Source: RGIG4097 sp045613765 (lineage in GTDB: Bacteria; Bacillota; Clostridia; Christensenellales; CAG-917). Taken from it: a stretch of DNA of 64,000 bases. The notes beneath the pieces were generated by a model. The model saw only the letters and a list, made by a program, of their open reading frames with translations. It ran no database searches and was not told the origin of the DNA. This document shows positions 1-9,263 of the stretch, piece by piece (within the stretch, counting starts at the first letter, position 1; each line of letters begins with the position of its first letter). The stretch covers positions 1 through 64,000 of the forward strand of contig JAZLBO010000022.1 of assembly GCA_045613765.1 (NCBI GenBank). Direction: 5' to 3'. The position numbers and the translations under genes are program-made.

Positions 1-1360
<1,360 letters not shown>

Positions 1361-1493
1361 ATCTTGACTTCTTATAACTTTAGTTCAAAGGTTAATAAGA
1401 CGTTTTTTAATGTTAGTTAATTCGCATTAAAATCGCTTTTCCAAATGTTCAATTTTCAAGGTTCGTGCTGCGCTTAGTTGCGACAGCTTTCTT

Positions 1494-1522
1494 ATACTAA
1501 CATAGAAACAAAATACTGTCAA
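1494..1522 (-). promoter_or_regulatory. rRNA operon promoter
   Basis: On the minus strand there is TTGACA, a 17-nt spacer and TAGTAT. An A/T-tract-rich stretch directly upstream (1523-1565) resembles an UP element. Transcription would start near 1487, leaving a leader of about 125 nt before the 16S. The leader contains a TTGAAAATTGAACA-like sequence (about 1447-1462) similar to the antitermination/processing leaders of Firmicutes rRNA operons. Confidence 0.8.
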
Positions 1523-1559
1523 ACGATTTTCAAACAATTTTTACAAATTTTTTAAAAAA

Positions 1560-1914
1560 GTTTTTTCAGCACCATTTCTATGATTCGTATCAATCGGTTG
1601 CTTGTCTATAATAACACTAATTTCCCAAAAGTGTGCCAATTTTTTTCATGTTTTATTTATACATATTTTTATATTTGTCGGTTATCTTTACCCCATACAA
1701 CATATCGTGTACTGACACCTCAAAAACACACAATTTTAGGCTCAAAAGGGCAAGGTTTTGATCCACTTCAACAAAAAATCCTTTTCTGCAGATTTCTATA
1801 CGCGCGCGATATATCTATATTATAAGTTTTACACTACACTCTTTATTATTCATTATAAGAATGCGCACACATACGTACATTATGCACGTGCGCACGCGCG
1901 TGCGTTTCTTAATA
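1560..1914. other. Intergenic AT-rich region with alternating purine-pyrimidine tracts
   Basis: This 350-bp gap separates the rRNA promoter from the mnmA terminator. I see no convincing gene: the two short plus-strand frames lack ribosome binding sites and recognisable protein character. It holds three alternating purine-pyrimidine runs, at 1797-1808, 1861-1880 and 1881-1905. The last contains the palindrome GCACGCGCGTGC. Confidence 0.5.
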
Positions 1915-1945
1915 TAAAAAAGATCACCCAAATGGATGATCTTTG
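1915..1945 (-). terminator. Rho-independent terminator of mnmA
   Basis: On the minus strand AAAGATCATCC pairs with GGGTGATCTTT around a short ATTT loop and is followed by a run of T. It sits about 25 nt past the mnmA stop codon. Confidence 0.8.
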
Positions 1946-1969
1946 ATTTTTCTCTTTTTTATAGATTTT

Positions 1970-3043
1970 TTAGAGCGAACGGTTGATTACGCCACCACCA
2001 AGACAAATTCTGCCAACGTATGCCACGGCGTATTGCCCGGGAGCGATTGCTCGTTGGGGATTTTCAAAATAGAAGTGCACGTCTTCTCCTTCAACCACTG
2101 CTCTTGCCTTTTCCAAAGGTTGACGGTGCTTGATACGTACAAGGCAATCAAACTCGTCACCATCTGGTCTTGTGATAAAGTTGAAACCCTCGGTGACAAG
2201 TTCCTTTTTGAAAAGAACGTCATCTTCCCCTTGGGATACTATAAGTCGGTTGTTCATCACGTCTTTGTCAAGGACAAACCATCTTTCACCAGTGCCGTCC
2301 TTACTGCCACCAATACCCAAGCCACGACGTTGACCTATGGTGTAATAATAGACACCCATATGCTTGCCCACAACTTTGCCGTCTGTTGTGACAATTTCGC
2401 CATCTTTCATTGGGATATACTTGGCAAGGAATTCACGGAATTTTCTTTCGCCAATAAAGCAAATGCCTGTGCTATCCTTCTTTTCTGCCACGGGGATATT
2501 GTGTGAGCGAGCATAGTCACGGACTTCTGTCTTGACCATATTGCCCAAAGGGAAAAGCACGTCGTTCAACTGCTCTTGACGGACTTGGTTGAGAAAATAT
2601 GTTTGATCCTTGTTTTCATCTTCTGCACGAAGAAGATAATTAACGCCATTTTCGTGGGATATGTTGCAGTAGTGCCCTGTGGCAATATAATCTGCACCCA
2701 TCTTTCTTGCAAAATCGGCAAAAGGTCCAAACTTGACTTCCCTATTGCAAAGGACATCAGGATTTGGCGTTCTGCCCTTCTTATACTCATCAACGAAAAG
2801 TTTGAAAACGTGTTCCATATATTGTTCGGAGAAATCTACCGAATAATAAGGTATGCCAATACGCGCGCAAATACCTTGCACGTCCGTCCAGTCTTGCTCG
2901 CCAGTGCAACAACCGTCAGGTTCAGTGTCCTTCCAGTTGGACATATACAAACCTATGATGTCATAGCCCTGTTCCTTCAAAATGCTTGCTGCGACAGCGC
3001 TATCCACGCCACCACTCATACCAATTACAACACGTTTTGCCAT
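1970..3043 (-). CDS. mnmA: tRNA-specific 2-thiouridylase MnmA
   Basis: This enzyme makes 2-thiouridine at the wobble position of Lys, Glu and Gln tRNAs, using ATP and sulfur relayed from a cysteine desulfurase. The 357-residue protein has the PP-loop SGGVDS at residues 10-15. One catalytic cysteine lies in the NPDVLCN segment (about residue 100) and the second in STGICFIG (about residue 200). The ATG at 3043 is chosen because AGGAAA lies 7 nt upstream and homologues begin with a similar MAK/VVIGMSGG sequence. A longer in-frame start would overlap cysK. It is the last gene of a minus-strand run with cysK and a P-loop kinase, and a terminator follows. Confidence 0.95.
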   Translation of the reverse strand: MAKRVVIGMSGGVDSAVAASILKEQGYDIIGLYMSNWKDTEPDGCCTGEQDWTDVQGICARIGIPYYSVDFSEQYMEHVFKLFVDEYKKGRTPNPDVLCNREVKFGPFADFARKMGADYIATGHYCNISHENGVNYLLRAEDENKDQTYFLNQVRQEQLNDVLFPLGNMVKTEVRDYARSHNIPVAEKKDSTGICFIGERKFREFLAKYIPMKDGEIVTTDGKVVGKHMGVYYYTIGQRRGLGIGGSKDGTGERWFVLDKDVMNNRLIVSQGEDDVLFKKELVTEGFNFITRPDGDEFDCLVRIKHRQPLEKARAVVEGEDVHFYFENPQRAIAPGQYAVAYVGRICLGGGVINRSL

Positions 3044-3068
3044 ATATTTTCCTATTTTGTCTTTTTCA

Positions 3069-3956
3069 TTAGTTGTACAAATCTTCGCTATATCTTTCAC
3101 TATTATCGGGGAAGATTGCCAAGATTTTTGCAGTGGGATTTTCTTCCTTCAAAGCCTTTGCCACAAGGTATGATGCGCCTGATGATATACCACATTTTTC
3201 CCCTGTTAAAGCATATATTTCCTTCACTGCTTTCACTGCGTCATCCCCCTTGACCGTACGCACCAAATCAAGGGCTTTTACATCAAGAATTTCGGGGATA
3301 AAGTTTGCGCCAATGCCTTGTATTTTGTGGACTCCACTTTCCCCCTTTGTCATAAGGGGACTTTCCGTTGGCTCGACACCAACAACCTTTGTTTTGAGCC
3401 CATTTTCAACAATGTATTTTTTGATGCCCATAGCAGTGCCACCACTGCCAACGCCAAGGACAATATAGTCCACGTCCGGCATATCTTTGAATATCTCAGG
3501 TGCAGTGGTTTTGTAGTGTGCGTCAACCGAGGCAGGGTTGCCAAATTGGTTTGCCATATACCCACCGTTTTCTGCAATCTCTATTGCCTTTGCCACTGCG
3601 CCAGACATACCATCCTTTGCAGGTGTAAGCACAACTTCTGCGCCATAATTTTTCATAAGATTGATACGTTCAACCGTCATATTGTCGGGCATAACAGCAA
3701 CAAATCGTATAGATAAACCCTTTGTTGCGTAAGCAAGTCCAATTCCTGTGTTTCCACTTGTTGCTTCAACCACAACGCCACCCTCACCGACAAGGCCACG
3801 CTCAACTGCGTCCTTGACAATGAAAAAACCAACTCTGTCTTTCACAGAGCCTGCAGGGTTTTTGCCTTCAAGTTTTGCCCAAACCCCACCCACTTTGATG
3901 ATGGGTGTATTGCCAATTTCAAGGGATAATGCTGTCAGTTTCTCCTTCATACTCAT
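3069..3956 (-). CDS. cysK: Cysteine synthase (O-acetylserine sulfhydrylase)
   Basis: PLP-dependent enzyme that makes L-cysteine from O-acetylserine and sulfide in the cytosol. The 295-residue protein has the PLP-lysine motif PAGSVKDR near the N-terminus, the substrate loop SGNTG, the phosphate-binding GVGSGGTAMG and a C-terminal GISSGA. It is slightly shorter than typical CysK (about 305). The start overlaps the upstream stop (GTGATGA), implying translational coupling. GTG at 3959 and ATG at 3950 are alternatives. Its position directly before mnmA, a sulfur-using tRNA enzyme, suggests a sulfur-supply link, which is inference. A cystathionine beta-synthase-like activity cannot be excluded. Confidence 0.9.
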   Translation of the reverse strand: MSMKEKLTALSLEIGNTPIIKVGGVWAKLEGKNPAGSVKDRVGFFIVKDAVERGLVGEGGVVVEATSGNTGIGLAYATKGLSIRFVAVMPDNMTVERINLMKNYGAEVVLTPAKDGMSGAVAKAIEIAENGGYMANQFGNPASVDAHYKTTAPEIFKDMPDVDYIVLGVGSGGTAMGIKKYIVENGLKTKVVGVEPTESPLMTKGESGVHKIQGIGANFIPEILDVKALDLVRTVKGDDAVKAVKEIYALTGEKCGISSGASYLVAKALKEENPTAKILAIFPDNSERYSEDLYN

Positions 3957-4513
3957 CACAGATTGAACCTGTCCTTTATCATCTTTGCCACCACGTCGGG
4001 CGCAAGATTTTCATTGTTGATTTTCATATAATTTTTGAAAGGAATTTCCCCTTCATAACTTTCAAAACGATGCCTTTCATTGTCTTTCAAAAGTCTTGCA
4101 TTTGAGAGTTCAATATCACGCTTTGAAGCCTTGTTTTCAAGGCGATTTTCAGTGGCATTTCTTCTCAATCTTTCATCTGTAGATGCAACCAATTCCACCC
4201 AGTAAAATTCACTGTCAGGATTGTTTTCCAAAAACACTTTTTGGATATGCTCGCAATATTCCCAATCAGTAGGGTCATCAAAGGCAAACATAAAGGTGAA
4301 AATCATACCATAGTTGTCGCTTTTTGAAAATTCATCAAAATAAACTTCACGCAGTCTTCTTGTCACCGCACCGTTATAATAACCAAATATTTCAATGACT
4401 GGCTCAATGGTCATGTGGTTGTGAAAAAGACGAAGATCTGTGATCTTGGCAAGTTCTTGCCCAACAGTCATCTTTCCAACAGCCGCATTCCCAAAAATAT
4501 TGACCAATTTCAT
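3956..4513 (-). CDS. Small P-loop NTPase/kinase (AAA_33, shikimate-kinase-like)
   Basis: A 185-residue cytosolic protein with a P-loop at the extreme N-terminus, GNAAVGKMT. Met replaces the usual Ser/Thr after GK, as I recall for this kinase-like family. A conserved LFHNHMTIEPV stretch follows. A late RLRRNATENR segment is a plausible lid. The real start is the ATG at 4513, with AAAGGA about 10 nt upstream. A longer open frame runs back through the tRNA-Arg gene and is an artefact. It shares an ATGA overlap with cysK. The substrate is unknown; a nucleotide or small-molecule kinase is the family-level guess. Confidence 0.75.
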   Translation of the reverse strand: MKLVNIFGNAAVGKMTVGQELAKITDLRLFHNHMTIEPVIEIFGYYNGAVTRRLREVYFDEFSKSDNYGMIFTFMFAFDDPTDWEYCEHIQKVFLENNPDSEFYWVELVASTDERLRRNATENRLENKASKRDIELSNARLLKDNERHRFESYEGEIPFKNYMKINNENLAPDVVAKMIKDRFNL

Positions 4514-4574
4514 AATGATATCCGTCCTTTCAAACAACAAATATACCAACAACAATTTAGCGCTTGCAGTTTTT

Positions 4575-4651
4575 TGGCGCACCCGACAGGAATTGAACCT
4601 GTAACCGCCAGAATCGGAATCTGGTGCGCTATCCAGTTGCGCCACGGGTGC
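4575..4651 (-). tRNA. tRNA-Arg (CCG)
   Basis: The minus strand folds into a complete cloverleaf. The acceptor GCACCCG pairs with CGGGTGC, the anticodon stem CCAGA/TCTGG encloses TTCCGAT (anticodon CCG), and the T-arm is ACAGG/CCTGT with TTCAATT. CCA is encoded at the 3' end. The gene is 77 nt including CCA and reads CGG arginine codons. It lies 61 nt upstream of the P-loop kinase gene and probably shares its transcript. Confidence 0.95.
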
Positions 4652-4670
4652 ATATATAACATATATGATT

Positions 4671-4699
4671 ATTCTATATGTTTTTCCACCCCAAATCAA
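4671..4699 (-). promoter_or_regulatory. Promoter for tRNA-Arg and following genes
   Basis: On the minus strand there is TTGATT, a 17-nt spacer and TAGAAT, ending about 20 nt before the tRNA 5' end. Confidence 0.6.
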
Positions 4700-4790
4700 G
4701 CACTTTTTTGTTTTTCTTTTAATGATAAAAGAAAATGCTATTGCTTTATGACAATTTTTAGTATAAACTATTGGGGATATAGGTGACAAT

Positions 4791-5813
4791 ATGAAAGATT
4801 TATCAAAGAGAAACGTGCTCATCATTTATACCGGTGGCACTATTGGCATGAAAGATACGGATGAAGGGTATGCACCTGTCGGTGGTTACCTTCTTGACGA
4901 GTTGAAAAAGATTGACGATCTCAATCGTGGCGATATGCCTCATTGGGATTTTGTTGAGTTATCCCCCTTGCTTGACTCATCAAACATCAGCGCCAACGAG
5001 TGGAACAATATGGCAAAAATCATAGTTGACAGATATGCAAACTATGACGGATTTGTCATACTCCATGGCACAGACACCATGGCATACACGTCTTCGGCAC
5101 TTTCCTTTATTCTTCACGGTCTTGACAAGCCCGTTGTGCTCACAGGATCACAAATTCCCCTTTGCGAAATTCGCAGTGATGCAAGGGATAATCTCATATC
5201 GTCAATCATTATTGCAGGGGAAGGTCAAGTGAAGGAAGTATGCCTTTGCTTTGGTGGAAAGTTGCTCCGTGGCAACCGTGCAACCAAGACAAGCGCAGAC
5301 AAACTTGTGGCATTTGACTCCCCCAACTATCCCTACCTTGCAGAGATGGGCATATCCGTCAAATACAACCCAAGTGCATTTGGAAAATACGGTGGCGACA
5401 CCCTTGAATATCGCCCCTTCTCCCCTGTGCCCATTGGCGTACTCAAGATATTCCCCGGCATGCAATTTGGACTTTTTGAAAGCATCATCACCGAGAAACT
5501 TTCTGGCGTTGTCCTTGAAACCTTTGGTGCAGGCAATATCCCCAATGGTGGTGACGATTTGTTGCCTATCATAAAGAAAGCATTTAAGGCAGGAGCAGTT
5601 GTGACAGTGTGTTCACAATGTGTTGCAGGGGCAGTTTCCCTTGGCACGTACGAAACAAGTTCGGCACTGAAAAAGGCAGGAGCAGTCAGTGGCAAGGATA
5701 TGACAACAGAGTCTGCTGTTGCCAAACTCTACCACCTTTTCTCCATGGGCTACTCTATTGAAAAAATCAAAACTCTCATGGAAGAAAACCTTGCAGGCGA
5801 ACTCACTTTCTAA
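4791..5813 (+). CDS. ansA: Type I (cytoplasmic) L-asparaginase
   Basis: Hydrolyses L-asparagine to aspartate and ammonia. The 340-residue length fits the AnsA/type I family. The N-terminal catalytic motif IIYTGGTIGM (residues 11-20) carries the nucleophilic Thr. The second active-site motif HGTDTMAYTSSAL lies at about residues 90-102. No signal peptide is present, so the enzyme is cytosolic. AGGTGA lies 6 nt before the ATG. It is divergent from the tRNA-Arg/kinase run and followed by the sialidase-like gene on the same strand, with no clear terminator between them. Confidence 0.93.
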   Translation: MKDLSKRNVLIIYTGGTIGMKDTDEGYAPVGGYLLDELKKIDDLNRGDMPHWDFVELSPLLDSSNISANEWNNMAKIIVDRYANYDGFVILHGTDTMAYTSSALSFILHGLDKPVVLTGSQIPLCEIRSDARDNLISSIIIAGEGQVKEVCLCFGGKLLRGNRATKTSADKLVAFDSPNYPYLAEMGISVKYNPSAFGKYGGDTLEYRPFSPVPIGVLKIFPGMQFGLFESIITEKLSGVVLETFGAGNIPNGGDDLLPIIKKAFKAGAVVTVCSQCVAGAVSLGTYETSSALKKAGAVSGKDMTTESAVAKLYHLFSMGYSIEKIKTLMEENLAGELTF

Positions 5814-5864
5814 TCAAGTATTTGTCAATTAAATTCACAAACAAGTAGTTTATACACACTTTCT

Positions 5865-5890
5865 TGCACAATTAACACTATTTTTGTGCA
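5865..5890 (+). other. Small hairpin before the sialidase-like gene
   Basis: TGCACAA pairs with TTGTGCA around a 12-nt loop. No T-run follows, so it is not a standard terminator. The left arm is part of a 12-bp sequence repeated downstream of the sialidase-like gene at 7348-7359. Confidence 0.35.
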
Positions 5891-5910
5891 TTAAACAAAA
5901 CTATCACACT

Positions 5911-7272
5911 ATGAAGAAACACAAGAGCATATTGCTGACAATCTCAATTTGTCTTATCATCACAAGCATGGTTGCTTGTGTTCTTTTATGTGTTCTGCCC
6001 AACAAAGACGGCCAGCCTGACGTGATTATCGCCAAGGACGGCAACTACAATCTTTTCCCCGACGTCGTCAAGAGAAATGACGGCACGCTGCTCTCGGTTT
6101 ATTACAGCAGTCAAGGCGGTCACGCCCCCTACAAATTCGGGGATGATCTTGGCACTATTCGATACACTATTGGCTCAAAAAACGGCAAAAATTGGGATAA
6201 TCCACAAGACCTTGTCAACCAAGACAAGTTGGAAAGTTGGGGGCTTGGTGTATGGTATTCTCAAATAGAAAATCAATACTACTATAAAGATGGTGGCAAC
6301 ACCAAACACTACTCTCTCGACGGCTCAACAAAGACCTATATTGACGATCTGCCGAGTGATGCAACGTTTGCAGTTGAGGCAAGAGATCCCAACTTGGCAA
6401 AACTCGGCGACGACACCCTCCTTCTCACCTTCTTCACAAGACTTCCTTGGCAGTCCCAACTTGGTGGACATACATATTGGACGGAAAACGACTCCTTTTA
6501 CACATGGGGACGCACGTTTATAATGTACTCCGTGGACAACGGCAATTCTTGGAGTGCTCCCACCGAAGTACAATGCAATAGTTTGGACAGAAACTGCGCT
6601 AAGCGAGGCAATATTGCAGTCTATGACGACGGCACAATGCTCATCCCTATGTACGGTATGTCAACTTCTGCCACAGATACATTTGCAAGAGATAAATGGT
6701 CAACGGCAAACGTCCGTGGAAAACTTGTGTTTGAAGATGAAAACAACAAGACAAATGCCAACGGCACTTGGCAATGGTTGAAGGAATACTCAACCCAGTC
6801 CGTTGACGGCAAAGATGCGTCTGTGCAAAGCGTATTTGGATATGGTGTAACCGAAGCATCATTTGGTGTGGCAAGCGACGGCAAAACCACGTATGCAATG
6901 CTCCGTTTCCATAAATCACAAACTCCCGGTGGGGATATTTTGGTGTCAAAAGACTATGGCGAAACTTGGACAACCATAGCCAACTCATCCCCCAACAGTC
7001 AACAAGCAGGATGGTGTCTTCTTGACAACGGCAACTTCTTTGTCACTTGGTCACAAGTGCCTGTGCCCCGTCCCGTCTATGGCAACGTCTTCAACACCGA
7101 ACTCGGTTGGGATAGTTCGTCGGCAAAGGTGCTTTACAAAACCGACAAGGAAACAGGGGATATGGCAGACCCGTCAAGCGTGCAACTTGACAATGGCAAA
7201 ATCCTTGTCATTTTCTACGATTCCAACATAAAAGCAATAGGTGGCGTGTTTTGTTCCCAATATAGTTGGTAA
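5911..7272 (+). CDS. Sialidase-superfamily (BNR/Asp-box) exported protein
   Basis: A 453-residue protein with a basic N-terminus and one hydrophobic segment (about residues 7-28). MVAC within it could be a weak lipobox, so the protein is a lipoprotein or membrane-anchored exoenzyme. The rest has beta-propeller character, with two clear Asp boxes (SVDNGNSW and SKDYGETW). EARDPN and RGNIAVYDDGT segments are typical of exo-sialidase-like proteins. The role inferred is removal of terminal sugars, perhaps sialic acid, from host glycans. The ATG at 5911 gives a normal signal segment but has no visible Shine-Dalgarno. A TTG at 5884 is in frame. Short direct repeats flank the gene. Substrate specificity is not provable here. 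Confidence 0.72.
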   Translation: MKKHKSILLTISICLIITSMVACVLLCVLPNKDGQPDVIIAKDGNYNLFPDVVKRNDGTLLSVYYSSQGGHAPYKFGDDLGTIRYTIGSKNGKNWDNPQDLVNQDKLESWGLGVWYSQIENQYYYKDGGNTKHYSLDGSTKTYIDDLPSDATFAVEARDPNLAKLGDDTLLLTFFTRLPWQSQLGGHTYWTENDSFYTWGRTFIMYSVDNGNSWSAPTEVQCNSLDRNCAKRGNIAVYDDGTMLIPMYGMSTSATDTFARDKWSTANVRGKLVFEDENNKTNANGTWQWLKEYSTQSVDGKDASVQSVFGYGVTEASFGVASDGKTTYAMLRFHKSQTPGGDILVSKDYGETWTTIANSSPNSQQAGWCLLDNGNFFVTWSQVPVPRPVYGNVFNTELGWDSSSAKVLYKTDKETGDMADPSSVQLDNGKILVIFYDSNIKAIGGVFCSQYSW

Positions 7273-7408
7273 AACACAAAACAACACTTAAAATGGTTGA
7301 TTTTGGCGTATAAACATTATCTTCTGCGATTTGTACACATAATTCAATTGCACAATTAAACATAAAAGCCCCAAGCAAACATCCTTATTTCAACACAAAA
7401 GCCCAAAA

Positions 7409-7440
7409 AGAAAAACCACTCGTTTGAGTGGTTTTTTGTT
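7409..7440. terminator. Bidirectional terminator
   Basis: CCACTC-GTTT-GAGTGG is flanked by A-runs on the left and T-runs on the right. It therefore terminates both the plus-strand sialidase-like gene and the minus-strand pyrophosphatase-like gene. Confidence 0.85.
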
Positions 7441-7449
7441 TCTATTTTG

Positions 7450-7809
7450 TTATTTGATGACTATGCTTTGATGAAACTGCTCTTGGAAGTGGACTGCTTT
7501 TTCAATCTCATCAATGGTGTAGTCCGTTCCGTCGCTTGCAACCCATTTACACTCATTATCATCAAACCTGTGTATCACTGCTATGATTTTGCCGTTGAAC
7601 TTTTCAAGGGGCGTTGTGATGCCAAGAACATAAACGTCTTGTTCTTCTCCGTCCCCACCAAGAAGTCCGTCAATATAACCATAGTTTATGGGATACACAA
7701 TTTCGGGGTGCTTGGGATGTATTGCGCCAACAGGTCTATCCATCAACACTTCAACATCCTTGCCAACAAGCCCCTTATACTCCAATATTAATTGGTCTGT
7801 CAGTTCCAT
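7450..7809 (-). CDS. Inorganic pyrophosphatase-like protein (short form)
   Basis: A 119-residue cytosolic protein resembling family I pyrophosphatase. It has RPVGAIHPKHPEIVYPINYGYI (residues 25-46) and a GDGEEQDVYVLG segment in place of the canonical DGDPLDVLVL metal-binding loop. It is much shorter than canonical PPase (about 175 residues). Short Firmicutes homologues are commonly annotated as pyrophosphatase, but the activity is not certain. The start overlaps the stop of the lipid kinase gene (TAATG), so the two are translationally coupled. Confidence 0.7.
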   Translation of the reverse strand: MELTDQLILEYKGLVGKDVEVLMDRPVGAIHPKHPEIVYPINYGYIDGLLGGDGEEQDVYVLGITTPLEKFNGKIIAVIHRFDDNECKWVASDGTDYTIDEIEKAVHFQEQFHQSIVIK

Positions 7810-8678
7810 TATCTATAGACCTTCAAGACGTTGTGCATAACTCTCATGGTCATCTTGGTTTCGTACACGATTTCGCCGTCAAGTTGGAAGTAGCCACCGT
7901 CAAGTGATTCGATTGTGATTTCCTTGCCTTGGACTTCTCCACCCCAAGACGTGTTGACGTGTTTTGCTTGAAGGAATACCATGAGTGCTGCGGGGATTTT
8001 GCTTCTTTTTACTTCGTTGACGTAGCCAATTTGGAGAAGACCGTCATCCACCTTTGCATTGGGGCAAAGAGGAAGTCCACCACCAAGATAGCCACCGTTG
8101 CCAACACCGATTGTGAAGACGCGTTTATCTTGTGTGACACCGTCGATTGTCAATCTCATGCCGTAGAATTCTGTGTGAGCAAGTGCATACAAAAGTGAAT
8201 AGAAATAAGCTGCCTTGCCTTTGAGCACCTTACATTTTTCACGTTTGAGCAATACGTCGACGTCAATGCCTGCGCCACAAGTGTTGAAAGCACGAAGGCC
8301 ATTGTCCATTTCGATAAAATCTATGTATGATGCGTTGCCGTTAAGGATAATATCCACTGCATCTTCAATCTTTTTGGGGTGACCGGAACTTCTAATGAAA
8401 TCATTGCCACTGCCACAAGGGATAAGACCGAGTGTGATGTTTTCAAAGTTGGCAATACCACAAAGGACTTCGTGGAAAGTGCCGTCCCCACCCATTGCAA
8501 TGAGTTTTGTATCGGGAATTTGTGAAAGTTCCTTGGCAAGCACTTCTGCATGGCCAATATATTCTGTTTTGTGAACTTGATATTCAACACCTTTTTCGGT
8601 GAAGATTTTTTCTACTTTATTAAGGGCTTTAAGGCCGTTGCCTTTGCCACTTACGGGGTTTGCGATAATGTGAAACAT
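7809..8678 (-). CDS. YegS/DagK-type lipid (diacylglycerol) kinase
   Basis: A 289-residue member of the diacylglycerol/sphingosine kinase-like family, likely phosphorylating a membrane lipid at the inner membrane face. The N-terminal NPVSGKG starts the catalytic domain, GGDGTFHEV (about residues 57-65) is the nucleotide-binding motif, and PCGSGNDF is the second conserved motif. The ATG at 8678 has AAGGAG 7 nt upstream. Longer in-frame starts run into the promoter. It is first in a two-gene operon with the pyrophosphatase-like gene. Confidence 0.88.
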   Translation of the reverse strand: MFHIIANPVSGKGNGLKALNKVEKIFTEKGVEYQVHKTEYIGHAEVLAKELSQIPDTKLIAMGGDGTFHEVLCGIANFENITLGLIPCGSGNDFIRSSGHPKKIEDAVDIILNGNASYIDFIEMDNGLRAFNTCGAGIDVDVLLKREKCKVLKGKAAYFYSLLYALAHTEFYGMRLTIDGVTQDKRVFTIGVGNGGYLGGGLPLCPNAKVDDGLLQIGYVNEVKRSKIPAALMVFLQAKHVNTSWGGEVQGKEITIESLDGGYFQLDGEIVYETKMTMRVMHNVLKVYR

Positions 8679-8706
8679 AATTTTCTCCTTGACAAGCATC
8701 TTGAAC

Positions 8707-8735
8707 ATTTTACGATAAATGTTGAATTATGTCAA
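8707..8735 (-). promoter_or_regulatory. Promoter of the lipid kinase operon
   Basis: On the minus strand there is TTGACA, 17 nt and TAAAAT. A CGATAAA...TTTATCG inverted repeat (8713-8745) spans the promoter and could be an operator. Confidence 0.75.
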
Positions 8736-8830
8736 ATGTTTATCGCTTTTATCAAATTTTGGCAGAAATTTGCTCACATAACATAATATATTGCGCGCAC
8801 GCGCGTGTATAATGTATAAGTAAAAAACTG

Positions 8831-8864
8831 CGATATTTAGATGGATGACGAGGAAAGAAAAATC
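8831..8864 (+). repeat. Short satellite repeat beside copy A
   Basis: This 34-bp segment (CGATATTT..GATG....AGGAAAGAAAAAT) is closely matched by 56681-56714 next to copy B. It has the same orientation in the window, although the main repeats are in opposite orientation. It may be an independent module. Confidence 0.5.
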
Positions 8865-8882
8865 CCACGGCAGGCGCTTTGC

Positions 8883-8902
8883 GGGAGATTCGTGAATCTC
8901 CC
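8883..8902. repeat. Perfect hairpin in the copy A flank
   Basis: GGGAGATTC-GT-GAATCTCCC is a 9-bp perfect inverted repeat. It is absent from the equivalent flank of copy B. Confidence 0.5.
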
Positions 8903-8928
8903 CTACGGTATGTTATAAGTAATAACTC

Positions 8929-9199
8929 TTTACGGCATGAACGTGGGTACTTATACAAGCACTCACTTATTCGAAGACGGAACGGGAGCCACAGGGTGGC
9001 GACATAGCGAGTGCCAAGCACCAGACAAAAGTACGCCAGCCACTTGGGGATCCTGTTTTTTCCACCCAAGTGGCAAGTGACATAATGAGAGAAATATCCC
9101 TAATGTGCGCGTGCCGAGTGTGTCCCCTGCCCGTAGGGCTTTGCCGTAGGCAAATGGGGGGAAACACATGAGGAAGGGGGGAATCGTAAATTGATATGT
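8929..9199 (-). repeat. Dispersed repeat, copy A
   Basis: About 270 bp whose reverse complement matches 56277-56629 over its whole length, with high identity. Both copies include a strong inverted repeat GCCACTTGGG...CCCAAGTGGC (here 9039-9077). Two blocks present in copy B are missing or replaced here: a short GCCACCCTGTGGC hairpin stands where copy B has a 50-nt hairpin. Short ORFs cross it, but the frame is not conserved between the copies, so it is more likely a non-coding mobile or structured element than a gene. Confidence 0.75.
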
Positions 9200-9216
9200 A
9201 AGCGCTTACTTAATTT

Positions 9217-9245
9217 AAAAGGCACTCTCGCGAGTGCCTTTTGCT
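9217..9245 (-). terminator. Terminator of gap
   Basis: AAGGCACTC pairs with GAGTGCCTT with a TCGC loop. T-runs lie on both sides, so it can work in either direction. It sits 20 nt beyond the gap stop codon. Confidence 0.85.
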
Positions 9246-9263
9246 TTTTGTTTACAGTTTTTC

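Noticed and set aside
1580..1946. Two plus-strand ORFs of 81 and 62 codons before mnmA
   Set aside because: Their composition is Phe/Tyr- and His/Ala-rich, driven by AT and alternating purine-pyrimidine tracts. No ribosome binding site is present, and they run into the mnmA terminator.
1943..3253. Long plus-strand ORFs of 187 and 225 codons opposite mnmA and cysK
   Set aside because: They are antisense shadows of two clearly recognisable genes. They lack ribosome binding sites and have unlikely compositions.
4415..4825. Extended ORFs across the tRNA-Arg gene on both strands
   Set aside because: They read through a tRNA. The minus-strand protein starts at 4513 by its P-loop and binding site; the plus-strand frame is a tRNA-antisense artefact.
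8752..9169. ORFs in repeat copy A as possible proteins
   Set aside because: The reading frame of the matching segments differs from that in copy B, and no binding site is present.
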